The notes under the pieces are model-generated. The model was not told the origin of the DNA. It did not search any database and saw only the letters and a program-made list of their open reading frames with translations. DNA of 64,000 bases from Pseudorhizobium banfieldiae (GTDB lineage: Bacteria > Pseudomonadota > Alphaproteobacteria > Rhizobiales > Rhizobiaceae): NCBI RefSeq assembly GCF_000967425.1, contig NZ_FO082821.1:258265-322264 (forward strand). Direction: 5' to 3'. Of the stretch, positions 8,401 to 16,056 are shown one piece after another. Numbering within the stretch: position 1 is the stretch's first letter; each line of letters begins with the position of its first letter. The position numbers and the translations under genes were made by a program.

Positions 8401-9194
8401 GGCTCAAGATCCGGCAAGGTGAAGTCCATGTAGCGGCGCTCTTCGGCAACGGTGGCGGCGTCAACCACGCCTGCATTGCCTGCGCCGAGGGTTTGGATCG
8501 CTTCCAGCTCCCACATCCGGGTCATGGCGATGGCGAGTTCCGCCGTGACGCGGGTGTTGTGGTCCATCGAGGCTTTGACATCCTCCATGTCCGGGATCAT
8601 CTCGACCAGACGTTCCACTCGTTCGAGAGACTGTTCCGCCTCTGCGTGGCTGTTCTGCGCCGCCGCCGACATCACAGCACCTGTGGTTGCCCGGGTGGCC
8701 ACGCCTTCAGCTCCCGGATTGCCGCTGGTGGCGATTTCGCGGAGTGAATCCTCGTCGAACCCTGCACTTGCCAGCGCCTGTTCCATCTGCGTGCGCATGG
8801 GACCAGCATTGGGCCCGATGAGAGCGCTCCAATCGCCCGCCTGGATGCCGCGGATTAGGCCGGGGATGTCTTCGAAGTTGGCCTCAAGCAAGGAGTCGAG
8901 GTCCCCGCCCATGGCAAGCCCGAGGATGCTGCGCGGCCCGGTGAGCGAGGCATACATCTCGTTCAGCTGATCGAGTTGGCTTTGCAGCATGTCCAGTTGC
9001 TCCAACGCATTGTCCAGAAGATCCGTCTGGATCCCGAAATCCTGCAGCATCTGCTGAAGCTGGCGGATTTCCTGGGCAATGTTCTGGGTGTCCACCGTGG
9101 GCACACCCTGTGCCCCGGCAGGTCCGGTGACATTGAGGGCAAGCGCGAGAGCGATGCTACCGGCGAAAAGGGAACGGGGCAGGCGCAGGTTCAA
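8397..9194 (-). CDS. virB5: VirB5-type minor pilus protein
   Basis: 265 residues starting with TTG at 9194. This start is supported by AGGAGG 7 nt upstream and by a TTGA overlap with the preceding gene. A signal peptide ends at AGAQ, and the mature protein begins GVPTVD. It is mostly helical with Gln/Leu-rich coiled coils, typical of VirB5/TrbJ proteins that sit at the pilus tip. The C-terminus ends YMDFTLPDLEP, nearly the same as the end of the neighbouring transglycosylase gene product. Confidence 0.82.
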   Translation of the reverse strand: MNLRLPRSLFAGSIALALALNVTGPAGAQGVPTVDTQNIAQEIRQLQQMLQDFGIQTDLLDNALEQLDMLQSQLDQLNEMYASLTGPRSILGLAMGGDLDSLLEANFEDIPGLIRGIQAGDWSALIGPNAGPMRTQMEQALASAGFDEDSLREIATSGNPGAEGVATRATTGAVMSAAAQNSHAEAEQSLERVERLVEMIPDMEDVKASMDHNTRVTAELAIAMTRMWELEAIQTLGAGNAGVVDAATVAEERRYMDFTLPDLEP

Positions 9195-10357
9195 CGCAAA
9201 TCCTCCTGACTGAAATCCATGAATTGCCGCTCGGCAGCCTGGGCCGCCGCCAAGGCGATCTGCTCGGCACTGAGTGGCTCGGTTCGGGCGGCCTTGATCC
9301 GGGTCCGGATTGCGACCAGCCGGGCCAGTTCGGCCCGGGCATAGGTGTTGAGCGCGATGGCCTCGTGGAGATCCTCGGTCTCACCAATGCGGGTGATGAT
9401 GTCCTGAACCCGCAGGGCGGCGGCACGGACCGAGACCAGCGAATAGTCGCCATAGACCCCTGCGCCATGGGCCGAGAGGCTGAAACTCGCGTTCGCAAGG
9501 AGCACGGGGTCGATGGTGCCGAGCGCGTCGATGCCGCCCACGGCGGCGAGGTAGCTGTTGTACTGCTGCGGGATCACCACGACATAGGCTTGGGTTTCCG
9601 CGAAGGGCGGCACACCGCCATAATCCTGCACATTGCCCGGACCGGCGTTATAGGCGGCGAGCGCATGGATAATGTTGCCATCGAACATGTTCAGCATCTG
9701 GGCGAGGTAACGCGCGCCACCGGTGACCTGCAGATAGGGATCGTCGTAATACGCCGGGTAGATCCCGAGATCGCCCGCGGTGCCGGGCATGATCTGGGTA
9801 AGTCCGAAGGCCCCCACGGGTGAGCGTGCCCCAATCTGGAAACGACTTTCCTGCCAGATCAGCGCCTGCAAGAGACAGCGCCATTGCACGAGCGAAAGAC
9901 CTGCACGGCCGACCCCGGACAGACTATGGGTGTCGCGTGCTGCGCGGATGATCAGCTCCTCGATCCCCTCCCGGGCATCGCCGAACATCCGCGCGGCCGC
10001 TGGGTTGTTGTCCTCGGGTGCATAAAGGCTTGCGGCTGCGCTTTCGACGTCGTCAACCGCCCCCTGCCCCGCCTCGAGCCCGGCCACGGTGCCTGCGACA
10101 TCGCCGGAGCCGAGGGACATGGCATCCATCAGCGACTCAAAGGAGGCGAGTTGCTGACGCTCGATCTCGGCCAGTTCCTCCTCGCGGCTTAGCCTGTCCT
10201 GTTGCAGTGCCAGGTCCCGATCGGTCTGCTCAAGGATGGCCTGCCGCTCTGCGAAGAGGCGCAGGTCGAAGGTCGGCACGCCCTGGGCGACCGCTGGCCC
10301 CGCCGTGGGACCCGCCAGTGCAAAGCCGATCATCGAGAGAGGAAGCCAGGTCCGCAT
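9191..10357 (-). CDS. Lytic transglycosylase with VirB5-like flanks (chimeric VirB1/VirB5-type protein)
   Basis: 388 residues from the ATG at 10357, followed by a signal peptide ending AVAQ. The central SLT domain shows WQESRFQIGARSPVGAFGLTQIMPGTA (catalytic Glu in WQES) and ALAAYNAGPGNV. The flanks resemble the next gene, VirB5: the mature N-terminus is GVPTFD, a coiled coil follows, and the C-terminal part reads IGETEDLHEAIALNTYARAE and ends ERQFMDFSQEDLR. It probably cuts peptidoglycan for channel passage while binding as a VirB5-like partner. The same operon has a separate virB1, so there are two transglycosylases. Confidence 0.85.
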   Translation of the reverse strand: MRTWLPLSMIGFALAGPTAGPAVAQGVPTFDLRLFAERQAILEQTDRDLALQQDRLSREEELAEIERQQLASFESLMDAMSLGSGDVAGTVAGLEAGQGAVDDVESAAASLYAPEDNNPAAARMFGDAREGIEELIIRAARDTHSLSGVGRAGLSLVQWRCLLQALIWQESRFQIGARSPVGAFGLTQIMPGTAGDLGIYPAYYDDPYLQVTGGARYLAQMLNMFDGNIIHALAAYNAGPGNVQDYGGVPPFAETQAYVVVIPQQYNSYLAAVGGIDALGTIDPVLLANASFSLSAHGAGVYGDYSLVSVRAAALRVQDIITRIGETEDLHEAIALNTYARAELARLVAIRTRIKAARTEPLSAEQIALAAAQAAERQFMDFSQEDLR

Positions 10358-10361
10358 TGGC

Positions 10362-10577
10362 TCAGCCGCCCGCCCCCAAGAGGACGAAATCGCAGGCCGT
10401 GTCGCGGCGCGTGACTTCCGCCCCCATGGTCGAGATCGTGGCGGTGGCGGTTCCTGCCTGCGCAGGAGCCTCGCGAAAATTGAAGCAGTTGGCTTGCGGG
10501 GGGGTATGCTGTGCACAGGCTGTCAGGGTCAGGCCGAGCCCGAGCAGCACGGCGCTGCGGATGATGGTACGGGTCAT
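10362..10577 (-). CDS. Small lipoprotein in VirB7 position
   Basis: 71 residues with a lipoprotein signal peptide; the lipobox is LTAC, with the lipidated Cys near residue 21. A second and a third cysteine lie in the mature part (NCFNF, DTACDF). VirB7 lipoproteins are short, lipidated and stabilise VirB9. This gene has the right size, signal and place in the operon, although VirB7 sequences are too variable for a firm call. The start overlaps the virB4 stop (ATGA). Confidence 0.7.
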   Translation of the reverse strand: MTRTIIRSAVLLGLGLTLTACAQHTPPQANCFNFREAPAQAGTATATISTMGAEVTRRDTACDFVLLGAGG

Positions 10578-12979
10578 GTCACTCTCCAGAAATCGGGGCG
10601 GTCACGGTAGTCGGGGCCGACAAGGGCCTCGCCTTTCTCCATGCCGCCAAGGATGGTCACGAGGGGGCCGAGGGCGCTGAGATCGGCATCGATCACCACC
10701 GAACCTCGGTCATCGCGCACGAGCGCGAGCCGCGAGGTCGAGCCGACGCCCAAAAGCACGTCGAGTTCTTTCTCGCTGAGACCGAGTATCGCGTAATCCG
10801 CAGCCGAGGCGCGGATGTTGGGCAGAAGCACCTGGGTCGGCACCGCTTCCACGATGGTCTTGCCGGTGCGCGTGCGCTCGAGCTGGCTGGCATATTGCGT
10901 CATCATCACGACGACGGCGTTCTGCTTGCGGGCGGTCACCAGCCAGTTCGAGAGCCGCTCCGCGAAGTAGGCGTTGTCGAGGGCTTTCCATGCCTCGTCG
11001 ATGACGATGATGGTGGGCTTGCGGTCCTCGATCACCCGCTCGATTCGGCGGAAGAGGTAGGAGAGGACCGCCATGCGTTCCCGCTCACTCTCGGAATCGA
11101 GGATGCCGGTGAGGTCAAAGCCCGCGACATCAGCGTCGGTGCTGCCCCCGATTTGGAACGTATCGTCTGCATTCGCCCCGAAGATCCAGCCGTAGCGACC
11201 GTCGACCGTCCATTCCTGCATCCGCTCGAAGAGATCGCCCTCGTCATCGGTTGAGACGAGGAGCGAGGCGAAGTCGGACCAGTTCCGTAGGCCCGCATGT
11301 CCTGCGCTCGCGTTCTGGCGCACGACTTCCTGCAATCGGTTGGTCTGAACCGGGGTTAGCGGTCGATCGCGCCGCTCCAAGAGGCTCGCGAGCCAATCAG
11401 CAAGCCATGCCTGGCCCCGCACGTCGATCTCGGTCTGGAGCGGATTGAGGCCCGTGGGGCGTCCCGCCCGCACGGTCGAATAGCTGCCGCCGAGCGCGCG
11501 GACGGCCATCTCTATGCCCGCGCGATAGTCGAATACGAAGACCCGCGCACCTGCCCGCCGTGCCATGGTCATCAGGAAGGCCGCCAGTACGGATTTGCCG
11601 GAGCCGGGACGGCCCAGGATCAGCGTGTGGCCACCTGTCGGCTCACGATCCGGCGCGCCCTGTTCGTGGAAGTTGAAGCGGAACCCGCTGCGCTCGGGCG
11701 TTGGGAAAAGCGTGATTGGCACGCCCCAGGGGACTTCCCTGCCGGTCTTGCCAAGCGGCGTGCGGTGGAAGGTAGCGAGATCGGCGAAGTTGTGGTTCGT
11801 GATGGCGGCCTTGCGGCTTCGCGCCCCGGTATTCCCTGGATGCTGCGCCATGAAATGCGCCCGCGCCCCGAAGGCTTCCGAGATCAGGTTAATGCCGGAG
11901 GTGGCGGAGATGTTGCGAATCTCTGCCGCGATATCGTCAAGGGCAGCCTGGCTGAGCGCATAGACGGCCACAGTCATGTGATGCTCGCCGAAGATCAGGC
12001 GCTTGGATTCCAGATCGTCCTGCGCGAGTTCTAGCTCCTGTGCGAGGCTGACGGCTCCGTCATTGGCGGCCTGCATCAGGCGCAGCTGCCGCTTGATCCG
12101 GCCCGCCATGATGTTGGCGTTGATCGGCACAAAAGAGTGCGTGACGACCATGTCGACGGGCAGATTCAACTCGTCGAGCATCAGGCTATCGGTCTTGGCG
12201 GGGTAGTTCTTCACCGCGAAGATCGCCCCGAGCTTGTCGCCAACGGCACCGTCCGAGAGCGCGATGGTCGTGCCGCGGAAGGTGACGCGGGTATTGGCCA
12301 CGTCCTCGGCGATCACACCGAAGCGCGACCGGGGGAAGAGCGGGTGCTCCTCGCCAGTGTTGAGGGAGCCGAGGAAGCCCAGAAGCTCTCCAGTGCTGGC
12401 GGCAAGCAGGCGGGGCTTCAACTCATCGAAGGACGACAGCAGAAATCCCACGACCTCATCGAGCTTGCGCAAGCGGCGGGTGGTGTCCGCCGCGTGTCGC
12501 GCGCGGGACGCCCCCAGACCGAAGGGCAGGCGGCTGCTCGCCTCGGGGCGCTTCAGGACCGTCAGGGTCAGCGTCTTGTCGCGCAGGCCCGACCGGCCCA
12601 GATGCGCACGCCAGCGCTGGTCGACGGCCGCCGCGAAGCCCTCGCCCGGGATGGGCGGCAGGGTTGCGTCGACCGCTTTCGAGACCTTGTGCAGGTAGAA
12701 GGAGAACTCGGTTCCGACCTGCGCGACGATGCCCGCGAGAAGCCCGCCGATCCGGTCGAGATGGGCATCCTCGCTCGTGGTGCTGTTCACCCCTTCGAGC
12801 CGGATGCATTGCATCAGCTCATTGCCACGGGTCCGGATCGTCCGGTCGGTGACAAGGCTCACATAGGGCAGCATGGACGAGAGCCGCTTCTCGCCCTTGA
12901 CCCATGCGGGCAGCGCGGTCAGCGGATCGAGCGCGTCTGTCACTTCTGGCACGTCATCGGCAATTCCATCACGGGGCAT
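10574..12979 (-). CDS. virB4: VirB4/TrbE-family conjugal transfer ATPase
   Basis: 801 residues, normal for the family. Walker A is LGRPGSGKSVLAAFLM (about residues 455-470) and Walker B is PTIIVIDEAWKAL. The N-terminal domain includes SLAQELELAQDDLES, as in CagE/TrbE/VirB proteins. It powers pilus biogenesis at the inner membrane. The start overlaps the end of virB3 by 11 nt. Confidence 0.95.
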   Translation of the reverse strand: MPRDGIADDVPEVTDALDPLTALPAWVKGEKRLSSMLPYVSLVTDRTIRTRGNELMQCIRLEGVNSTTSEDAHLDRIGGLLAGIVAQVGTEFSFYLHKVSKAVDATLPPIPGEGFAAAVDQRWRAHLGRSGLRDKTLTLTVLKRPEASSRLPFGLGASRARHAADTTRRLRKLDEVVGFLLSSFDELKPRLLAASTGELLGFLGSLNTGEEHPLFPRSRFGVIAEDVANTRVTFRGTTIALSDGAVGDKLGAIFAVKNYPAKTDSLMLDELNLPVDMVVTHSFVPINANIMAGRIKRQLRLMQAANDGAVSLAQELELAQDDLESKRLIFGEHHMTVAVYALSQAALDDIAAEIRNISATSGINLISEAFGARAHFMAQHPGNTGARSRKAAITNHNFADLATFHRTPLGKTGREVPWGVPITLFPTPERSGFRFNFHEQGAPDREPTGGHTLILGRPGSGKSVLAAFLMTMARRAGARVFVFDYRAGIEMAVRALGGSYSTVRAGRPTGLNPLQTEIDVRGQAWLADWLASLLERRDRPLTPVQTNRLQEVVRQNASAGHAGLRNWSDFASLLVSTDDEGDLFERMQEWTVDGRYGWIFGANADDTFQIGGSTDADVAGFDLTGILDSESERERMAVLSYLFRRIERVIEDRKPTIIVIDEAWKALDNAYFAERLSNWLVTARKQNAVVVMMTQYASQLERTRTGKTIVEAVPTQVLLPNIRASAADYAILGLSEKELDVLLGVGSTSRLALVRDDRGSVVIDADLSALGPLVTILGGMEKGEALVGPDYRDRPDFWRVT

Positions 12980-13247
12980 AGCTGTCGCCCCAGTGCAGCT
13001 TGCGGTTCGCCGTGGGCGGGGTTTCCTGCAAGGTGATCACAAGGACATCGAGAAAGTTCGGATCCCAGTCCGCGGCCTTCCAAAGCGCTGGCCAGGCCAG
13101 CCCCGCGAAGACGGCCACCACCCAGCTCTGCACCCAGAGGAACAGAAGCGTCGAGCCGAAGAGCCAGACCATGGCGTACATGATCGGCAAGCCCATCAGC
13201 TTGGGTGGCCTGAGAAGGCCGATGAACACGCGGGACTGGTCGGACAT
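12969..13247 (-). CDS. virB3: VirB3-type membrane protein
   Basis: 92 residues from the ATG at 13247; the frame is open further upstream but that part overlaps virB2. The sequence RVFIGLLRPPKLMGLPIMYA is the typical VirB3 start, with one or two membrane segments after it (MVWLFGSTLLFLWVQSW and VVAVFAGLAWPALW). VirB3 works with VirB4 at the inner membrane. It lies between virB2 and virB4, as expected. Confidence 0.9.
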   Translation of the reverse strand: MSDQSRVFIGLLRPPKLMGLPIMYAMVWLFGSTLLFLWVQSWVVAVFAGLAWPALWKAADWDPNFLDVLVITLQETPPTANRKLHWGDSYAP

Positions 13248-13272
13248 GGCCAAGAACTCCGAGATCTCTTGC

Positions 13273-13563
13273 TCAGGTGGTCCAGATGGCGGCGACGATG
13301 GTGGGTGCTGCGGCGATGCCCGCGATTGCAACCACGACCCAGAGCGCCTGACGGAAGTCGAGGATGCCGAAGAGCCAGGAAAGGAACACCCCGATCAGTG
13401 CGAGCGTGCCAATCACGATCCCCAAGGGACCGGTAATTGCATCGACAATGCCTTGAAGCAGGGTCTGCACGGGCGAGAGGTCGATGCTCTGCGCGAGCGC
13501 TGGACCCGCCAGCACGATAAGGGCCATCGCGCCGAGCGCAACGGTCGAAGGTCTCGGTGTCAT
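13273..13563 (-). CDS. virB2: VirB2-type pilin precursor
   Basis: 96 residues: a long signal sequence ending PALAQ, then a mature pilin with two hydrophobic segments (LGIVIGTLALIGVFLSWLF and ALWVVVAIAGIAAAPTIVAA) separated by a short polar loop, GILDFRQ. This is the canonical layout of VirB2/TrbC major pilins. The start overlaps the virB1 stop by 4 nt (ATGA). Confidence 0.93.
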   Translation of the reverse strand: MTPRPSTVALGAMALIVLAGPALAQSIDLSPVQTLLQGIVDAITGPLGIVIGTLALIGVFLSWLFGILDFRQALWVVVAIAGIAAAPTIVAAIWTT

Positions 13564-14243
13564 GAAAGATCTCCTCTGAGCCGCTCAAATACGGCGGTCA
13601 CACGGGCCACATGCCCTTGGGTTTCGCGAAAAGGGGGGATGCCGCCGTGACGTGTGACCGCCTCCGGACCAGCGTTGTAGGCCGCAAGGGCCAGAGAGCC
13701 CTCGCCGAACTGGTCGAGCATCATCAGCAGGTAGCGGGCTGATCCGTCGAGGTTCTGCGCAATGTCGTGTGGGTCCACACCGAGGTCGCGGGCCGTGTCC
13801 GGCATGAGCTGCCCAAGGCCAATGGCGCCAACAGGGCTACGCGCTGCGGGATTGTACGCGCTCTCGACTTCGATGTTGGCTCGGTAAAGGAGCGCCCAAT
13901 CCGTGACGGAAATCCCTGCGCGACGCAGCGCACCATGCCCGGCATACCGTAGAGCCGTGGTCTCGATCGCCTGGAGGATTTCTGGGGTGGCGCGGGCGGC
14001 AGATCGAGCCGGGATCGCTGTCTCGCTCGTTGCGTCAGGAACGCGAGGTTCTGCGAAGAGAAAAAGACGCCCGTTTGCCTCTTGAGAAGTGGAAATCAAT
14101 CGGCCGTCGGGGCGGACCTGGAAGATGAAACCGTCGGCCAGGGCCGGGGGCGCGGAACAAACGCCTGTACCCAAAGCAACGACGAGCGCAGTTGCGCGGT
14201 CAGCTGCCTTCGACCAGAGGCGCGGCGTGGCGCTCGCGGCCAC
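13560..14243 (-). CDS. virB1: VirB1-type lytic transglycosylase
   Basis: About 227 residues if it starts at the GTG at 14243, just after a purine-rich GAAGAAG; the frame is open to 14507, but that part overlaps the preceding gene and reads as random sequence. A signal peptide (TALVVALGTGVCSAPPALA) is followed by an SLT domain with NIEVESAYNPAARSPVGAIG (catalytic Glu in VES) and LALAAYNAGPEAV. It opens the peptidoglycan for pilus assembly. The start codon is uncertain. Confidence 0.88.
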   Translation of the reverse strand: MAASATPRLWSKAADRATALVVALGTGVCSAPPALADGFIFQVRPDGRLISTSQEANGRLFLFAEPRVPDATSETAIPARSAARATPEILQAIETTALRYAGHGALRRAGISVTDWALLYRANIEVESAYNPAARSPVGAIGLGQLMPDTARDLGVDPHDIAQNLDGSARYLLMMLDQFGEGSLALAAYNAGPEAVTRHGGIPPFRETQGHVARVTAVFERLRGDLS

Positions 14244-14526
14244 CTTCTTCAAGTGGGATGCTAGCGGTCGTACAGCCCATGTCAGCCAGGAAGCTGACAA
14301 GACCAACGATGGTTTTGAAGTCACGCAGCTTGAGGACGCTTCGGCTGGTGACGAGCATTTTGTCGTCACGCCCATCAGTGGCGACGGCGCGGATGACCCA
14401 CGAGCCGTACCAGCTGTTATGGCGCTTCTCCGCTCTCTCCTTGCAGACCACCTCAATGAGGTAGCCCTCTGCGAGCAAGCCGCGCAGTCCGTCTTCTGTA
14501 ACCACATTCGGGGCTTCTTCTATCAT
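14200..14526 (-). CDS. Hypothetical protein, first gene of the virB operon
   Basis: 108 residues from the ATG at 14526, preceded by AAGGGAAGG. It contains HNSWYGSWVIRAVATDGRDD, then LVTSRSVLKLRDFKTIVGLV; there is no signal peptide or membrane segment. The end overlaps the start of virB1 by 44 nt. The first place behind the operon promoter suggests a regulatory or accessory role. I do not recognise the family. Confidence 0.7.
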   Translation of the reverse strand: MIEEAPNVVTEDGLRGLLAEGYLIEVVCKERAEKRHNSWYGSWVIRAVATDGRDDKMLVTSRSVLKLRDFKTIVGLVSFLADMGCTTASIPLEEGGRERHAAPLVEGS

Positions 14527-14591
14527 GGCCTTCCCTTGGGTCCTTGTTCTGCCTGGGTGCAGTATCAGGCCCACGGGGTCGCAACACCGTG

Positions 14592-14624
14592 AGCGATACA
14601 AAACAACATTAATGATAGCAAGAC
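14592..14624 (-). promoter_or_regulatory. virB operon promoter, one of a near-identical pair
   Basis: Read on the minus strand, a -35-like TTGCTA is followed after 17 bp by TATCGC. Transcription would start about 60 nt upstream of the first operon gene. A 33-bp block here matches 15998-16030 on the other strand with only two mismatches. That second copy drives the secreted-protein gene at 16057, so both are probably under one regulator. Confidence 0.6.
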
Positions 14625-14714
14625 AATAATAACGTGTTGACGAAGTTCGCCTTGCTCCGATAACGGTGATAGCCGACAGAATGATAATCTTAAAGGCGGC
14701 AAAGGAGTTTTGCC

Positions 14715-14999
14715 CTGCGGTTGTTTATTGCGCGCAACGCACCGTTGCTGTTCGCGCTCCTGCTTGGAAGCATGCCGGTAGCTGCGGCTGCGGATTGCGT
14801 ACCTCCCGAACGACCGTTCTTGCCTCAGTCGCAAGAAGACATGCGTGCCTACGCCGATCTGCTGCGTTCTGATTTCGAGGGCTACATCGCCGACATCCAG
14901 GAGTACTTCCGCTGTCTTGATGCCGAGCGCGCCCGCGCGTTTCAGGAGGCGCGCGAGGTCAGTGAAGACTATGGAAGACTGGTCGAGCTATTGGACTGA
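14715..14999 (+). CDS. Small secreted Cys-containing protein, non-ATG start
   Basis: About 94 residues. No ATG is available. AAGGAG at 14702-14707 fits best with a CTG start at 14715, which gives MRLFIARN and so puts arginines in the signal-peptide n-region. A TTG at 14721 is the alternative, with a 13-nt spacing. The signal peptide ends VAAAAD, and the mature protein (DCVPPERPFLPQSQEDM, then an acidic helix with one more Cys) is probably periplasmic. It is divergent from the virB operon. The function is unknown. Confidence 0.65.
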   Translation: MRLFIARNAPLLFALLLGSMPVAAAADCVPPERPFLPQSQEDMRAYADLLRSDFEGYIADIQEYFRCLDAERARAFQEAREVSEDYGRLVELLD

Positions 15000-15013
15000 G
15001 CAAACGCATGGGC

Positions 15014-15334
15014 TTAACCGCCGTCGAGATCCTCGTAGTAGACGAGCGCGGGCATGTTGCGGCGCTGATGCACGATGCGCAGGATGACGGCCGCGCCATC
15101 CGCCGCATCGAGCCGCTTGTAGAAGATCACGTGACGCTGGCAATTGACGGACCGCATCCCCGGGACAAAGAGACTCCTGTCCCGGCCCGCGTCGGGATCC
15201 CCAGTGATCCGCTCGAAGGCGGTGACCAACTGGCGGTAATAGACGAGCCATTGGTCCCTGCCCCATGTCTCGACGGTGTAGGTGCGTATCTCTTCGAGGT
15301 CGGACTTGGCCTGTCCGGAAAGCCGAATAGTCAT
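15014..15334 (-). CDS. parE: ParE/RelE-family toxin
   Basis: 106 residues with the ParE pattern: the N-terminal RLSGQAKSDLEEIRTYT, GRDRSLFVPGMRSVNC, then HVIFYKRL and VILRIVHQRRNM. ParE toxins poison DNA gyrase and RelE-like ones cleave mRNA; the RHVIFYK-to-VILRIVHQRR arrangement is ParE-like. It starts 5 nt after the antitoxin stop, in the same operon, and would stabilise the plasmid. Confidence 0.88.
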   Translation of the reverse strand: MTIRLSGQAKSDLEEIRTYTVETWGRDQWLVYYRQLVTAFERITGDPDAGRDRSLFVPGMRSVNCQRHVIFYKRLDAADGAAVILRIVHQRRNMPALVYYEDLDGG

Positions 15335-15339
15335 GCGGG

Positions 15340-15582
15340 TCAGCGATCAAACGCATCCGGTTCGAAGGCTTGGGCATCGAACTCGGCGAAGTCCCCATTT
15401 TCGGCCAGGGTGGCTGCCATCTCGAGATCGGCCTTGAGGGCGTAGAACTGCCGTGCGCCATCCTTCTCCATCAGCATCCTTACGCCGGCGCGAACGACTT
15501 CGCTCAGATTGGCGTAGGCGCCGGACTCGATCTGCGCCTGCACATATTTCTGCATCGGTTCGGTCAGGTGGACGTTTGGCAT
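15340..15582 (-). CDS. parD: ParD-family antitoxin
   Basis: 80 residues: the ribbon-helix-helix N-terminus NVHLTEPMQKYVQAQIESG, then YANLSEVVRAGVRMLM, followed by an acidic toxin-binding tail (ENGDFAEFDAQAFEPDAF). A TAGGAGAG ribosome site lies upstream. It neutralises the downstream toxin and probably represses its own operon through the palindromes at 15608-15646. Confidence 0.9.
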   Translation of the reverse strand: MPNVHLTEPMQKYVQAQIESGAYANLSEVVRAGVRMLMEKDGARQFYALKADLEMAATLAENGDFAEFDAQAFEPDAFDR

Positions 15583-15607
15583 CAGACTCTCCTATCCATG
15601 TTCAATC

Positions 15608-15646
15608 GTATCAGATACTGACATAGATATTCAAGCTCATGCTTGA
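15608..15646. promoter_or_regulatory. parD operator palindromes
   Basis: There are two perfect inverted repeats upstream of parD: GTATC-A-GATAC at 15608-15618 and TCAAGC-TCAT-GCTTGA at 15631-15646. Ribbon-helix-helix antitoxins bind such sites to repress their own operon. Confidence 0.5.
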
Positions 15647-15997
15647 TCCCAACTTAGTCCCCAAAATAGGTTCGCTGCCCCCTCCCCGTCCTTCTGCCCC
15701 GGATTCCAGCCGGAGAACCGGGCCCGACAGTTTTCCGACCCTGCCCTTCCCGGGACCATGAGCGCTGCGACACGCCGTTTGACGGGTTCATGCGGTCTGT
15801 TCTTCCGTGACCGCTTTCGTGGCCGCATTAGAACGCTACATTTGCATTTGGTAACAAGCGTTTGTTTGGCAGTGGACTTGAAAGGACGCCGCAATTGCGG
15901 CCGCTTTCAAGACGCCACAAGAGCCCAAACCGTCATCAGATCTTGGAAGCCGTCACGCGACACAAGCGAACAATCGCAGGCCACCATCAATCAAATC

Positions 15998-16030
15998 GTC
16001 TTGCTATCATTAATGTGGTTTCGTATCGCT
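15998..16030 (+). promoter_or_regulatory. Promoter of secreted-protein gene, twin of the virB promoter
   Basis: TTGCTA at 16001-16006, a 17-bp spacer and TATCGC at 16024-16029, about 28 nt upstream of the ATG at 16057. It is the inverted copy of 14592-14624 (31 of 33 positions identical), including the spacer, so the shared part is more than the core promoter hexamers. Confidence 0.6.
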
Positions 16031-16056
16031 GCACTATTATAGATGGAGTCGGCATC

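Larger units (their letters stand above)
15583..16056. other. Intergenic region between parDE and the secreted-protein gene
   Basis: About 470 nt. The left end carries the parD operators and the right end the promoter copy at 15998-16030. An open frame on the minus strand (15637-15894) has no ribosome site and a random-looking, very basic composition, so I do not call it a gene. Confidence 0.5.

Noticed and set aside
12137..13036. 299-codon plus-strand open frame
   Set aside because: Antisense shadow of virB4; high GC keeps the opposite frame open.
15637..15894. 85-codon minus-strand frame near parD
   Set aside because: No ribosome site, very basic random-looking product, and it overlaps the promoter-bearing intergenic region.
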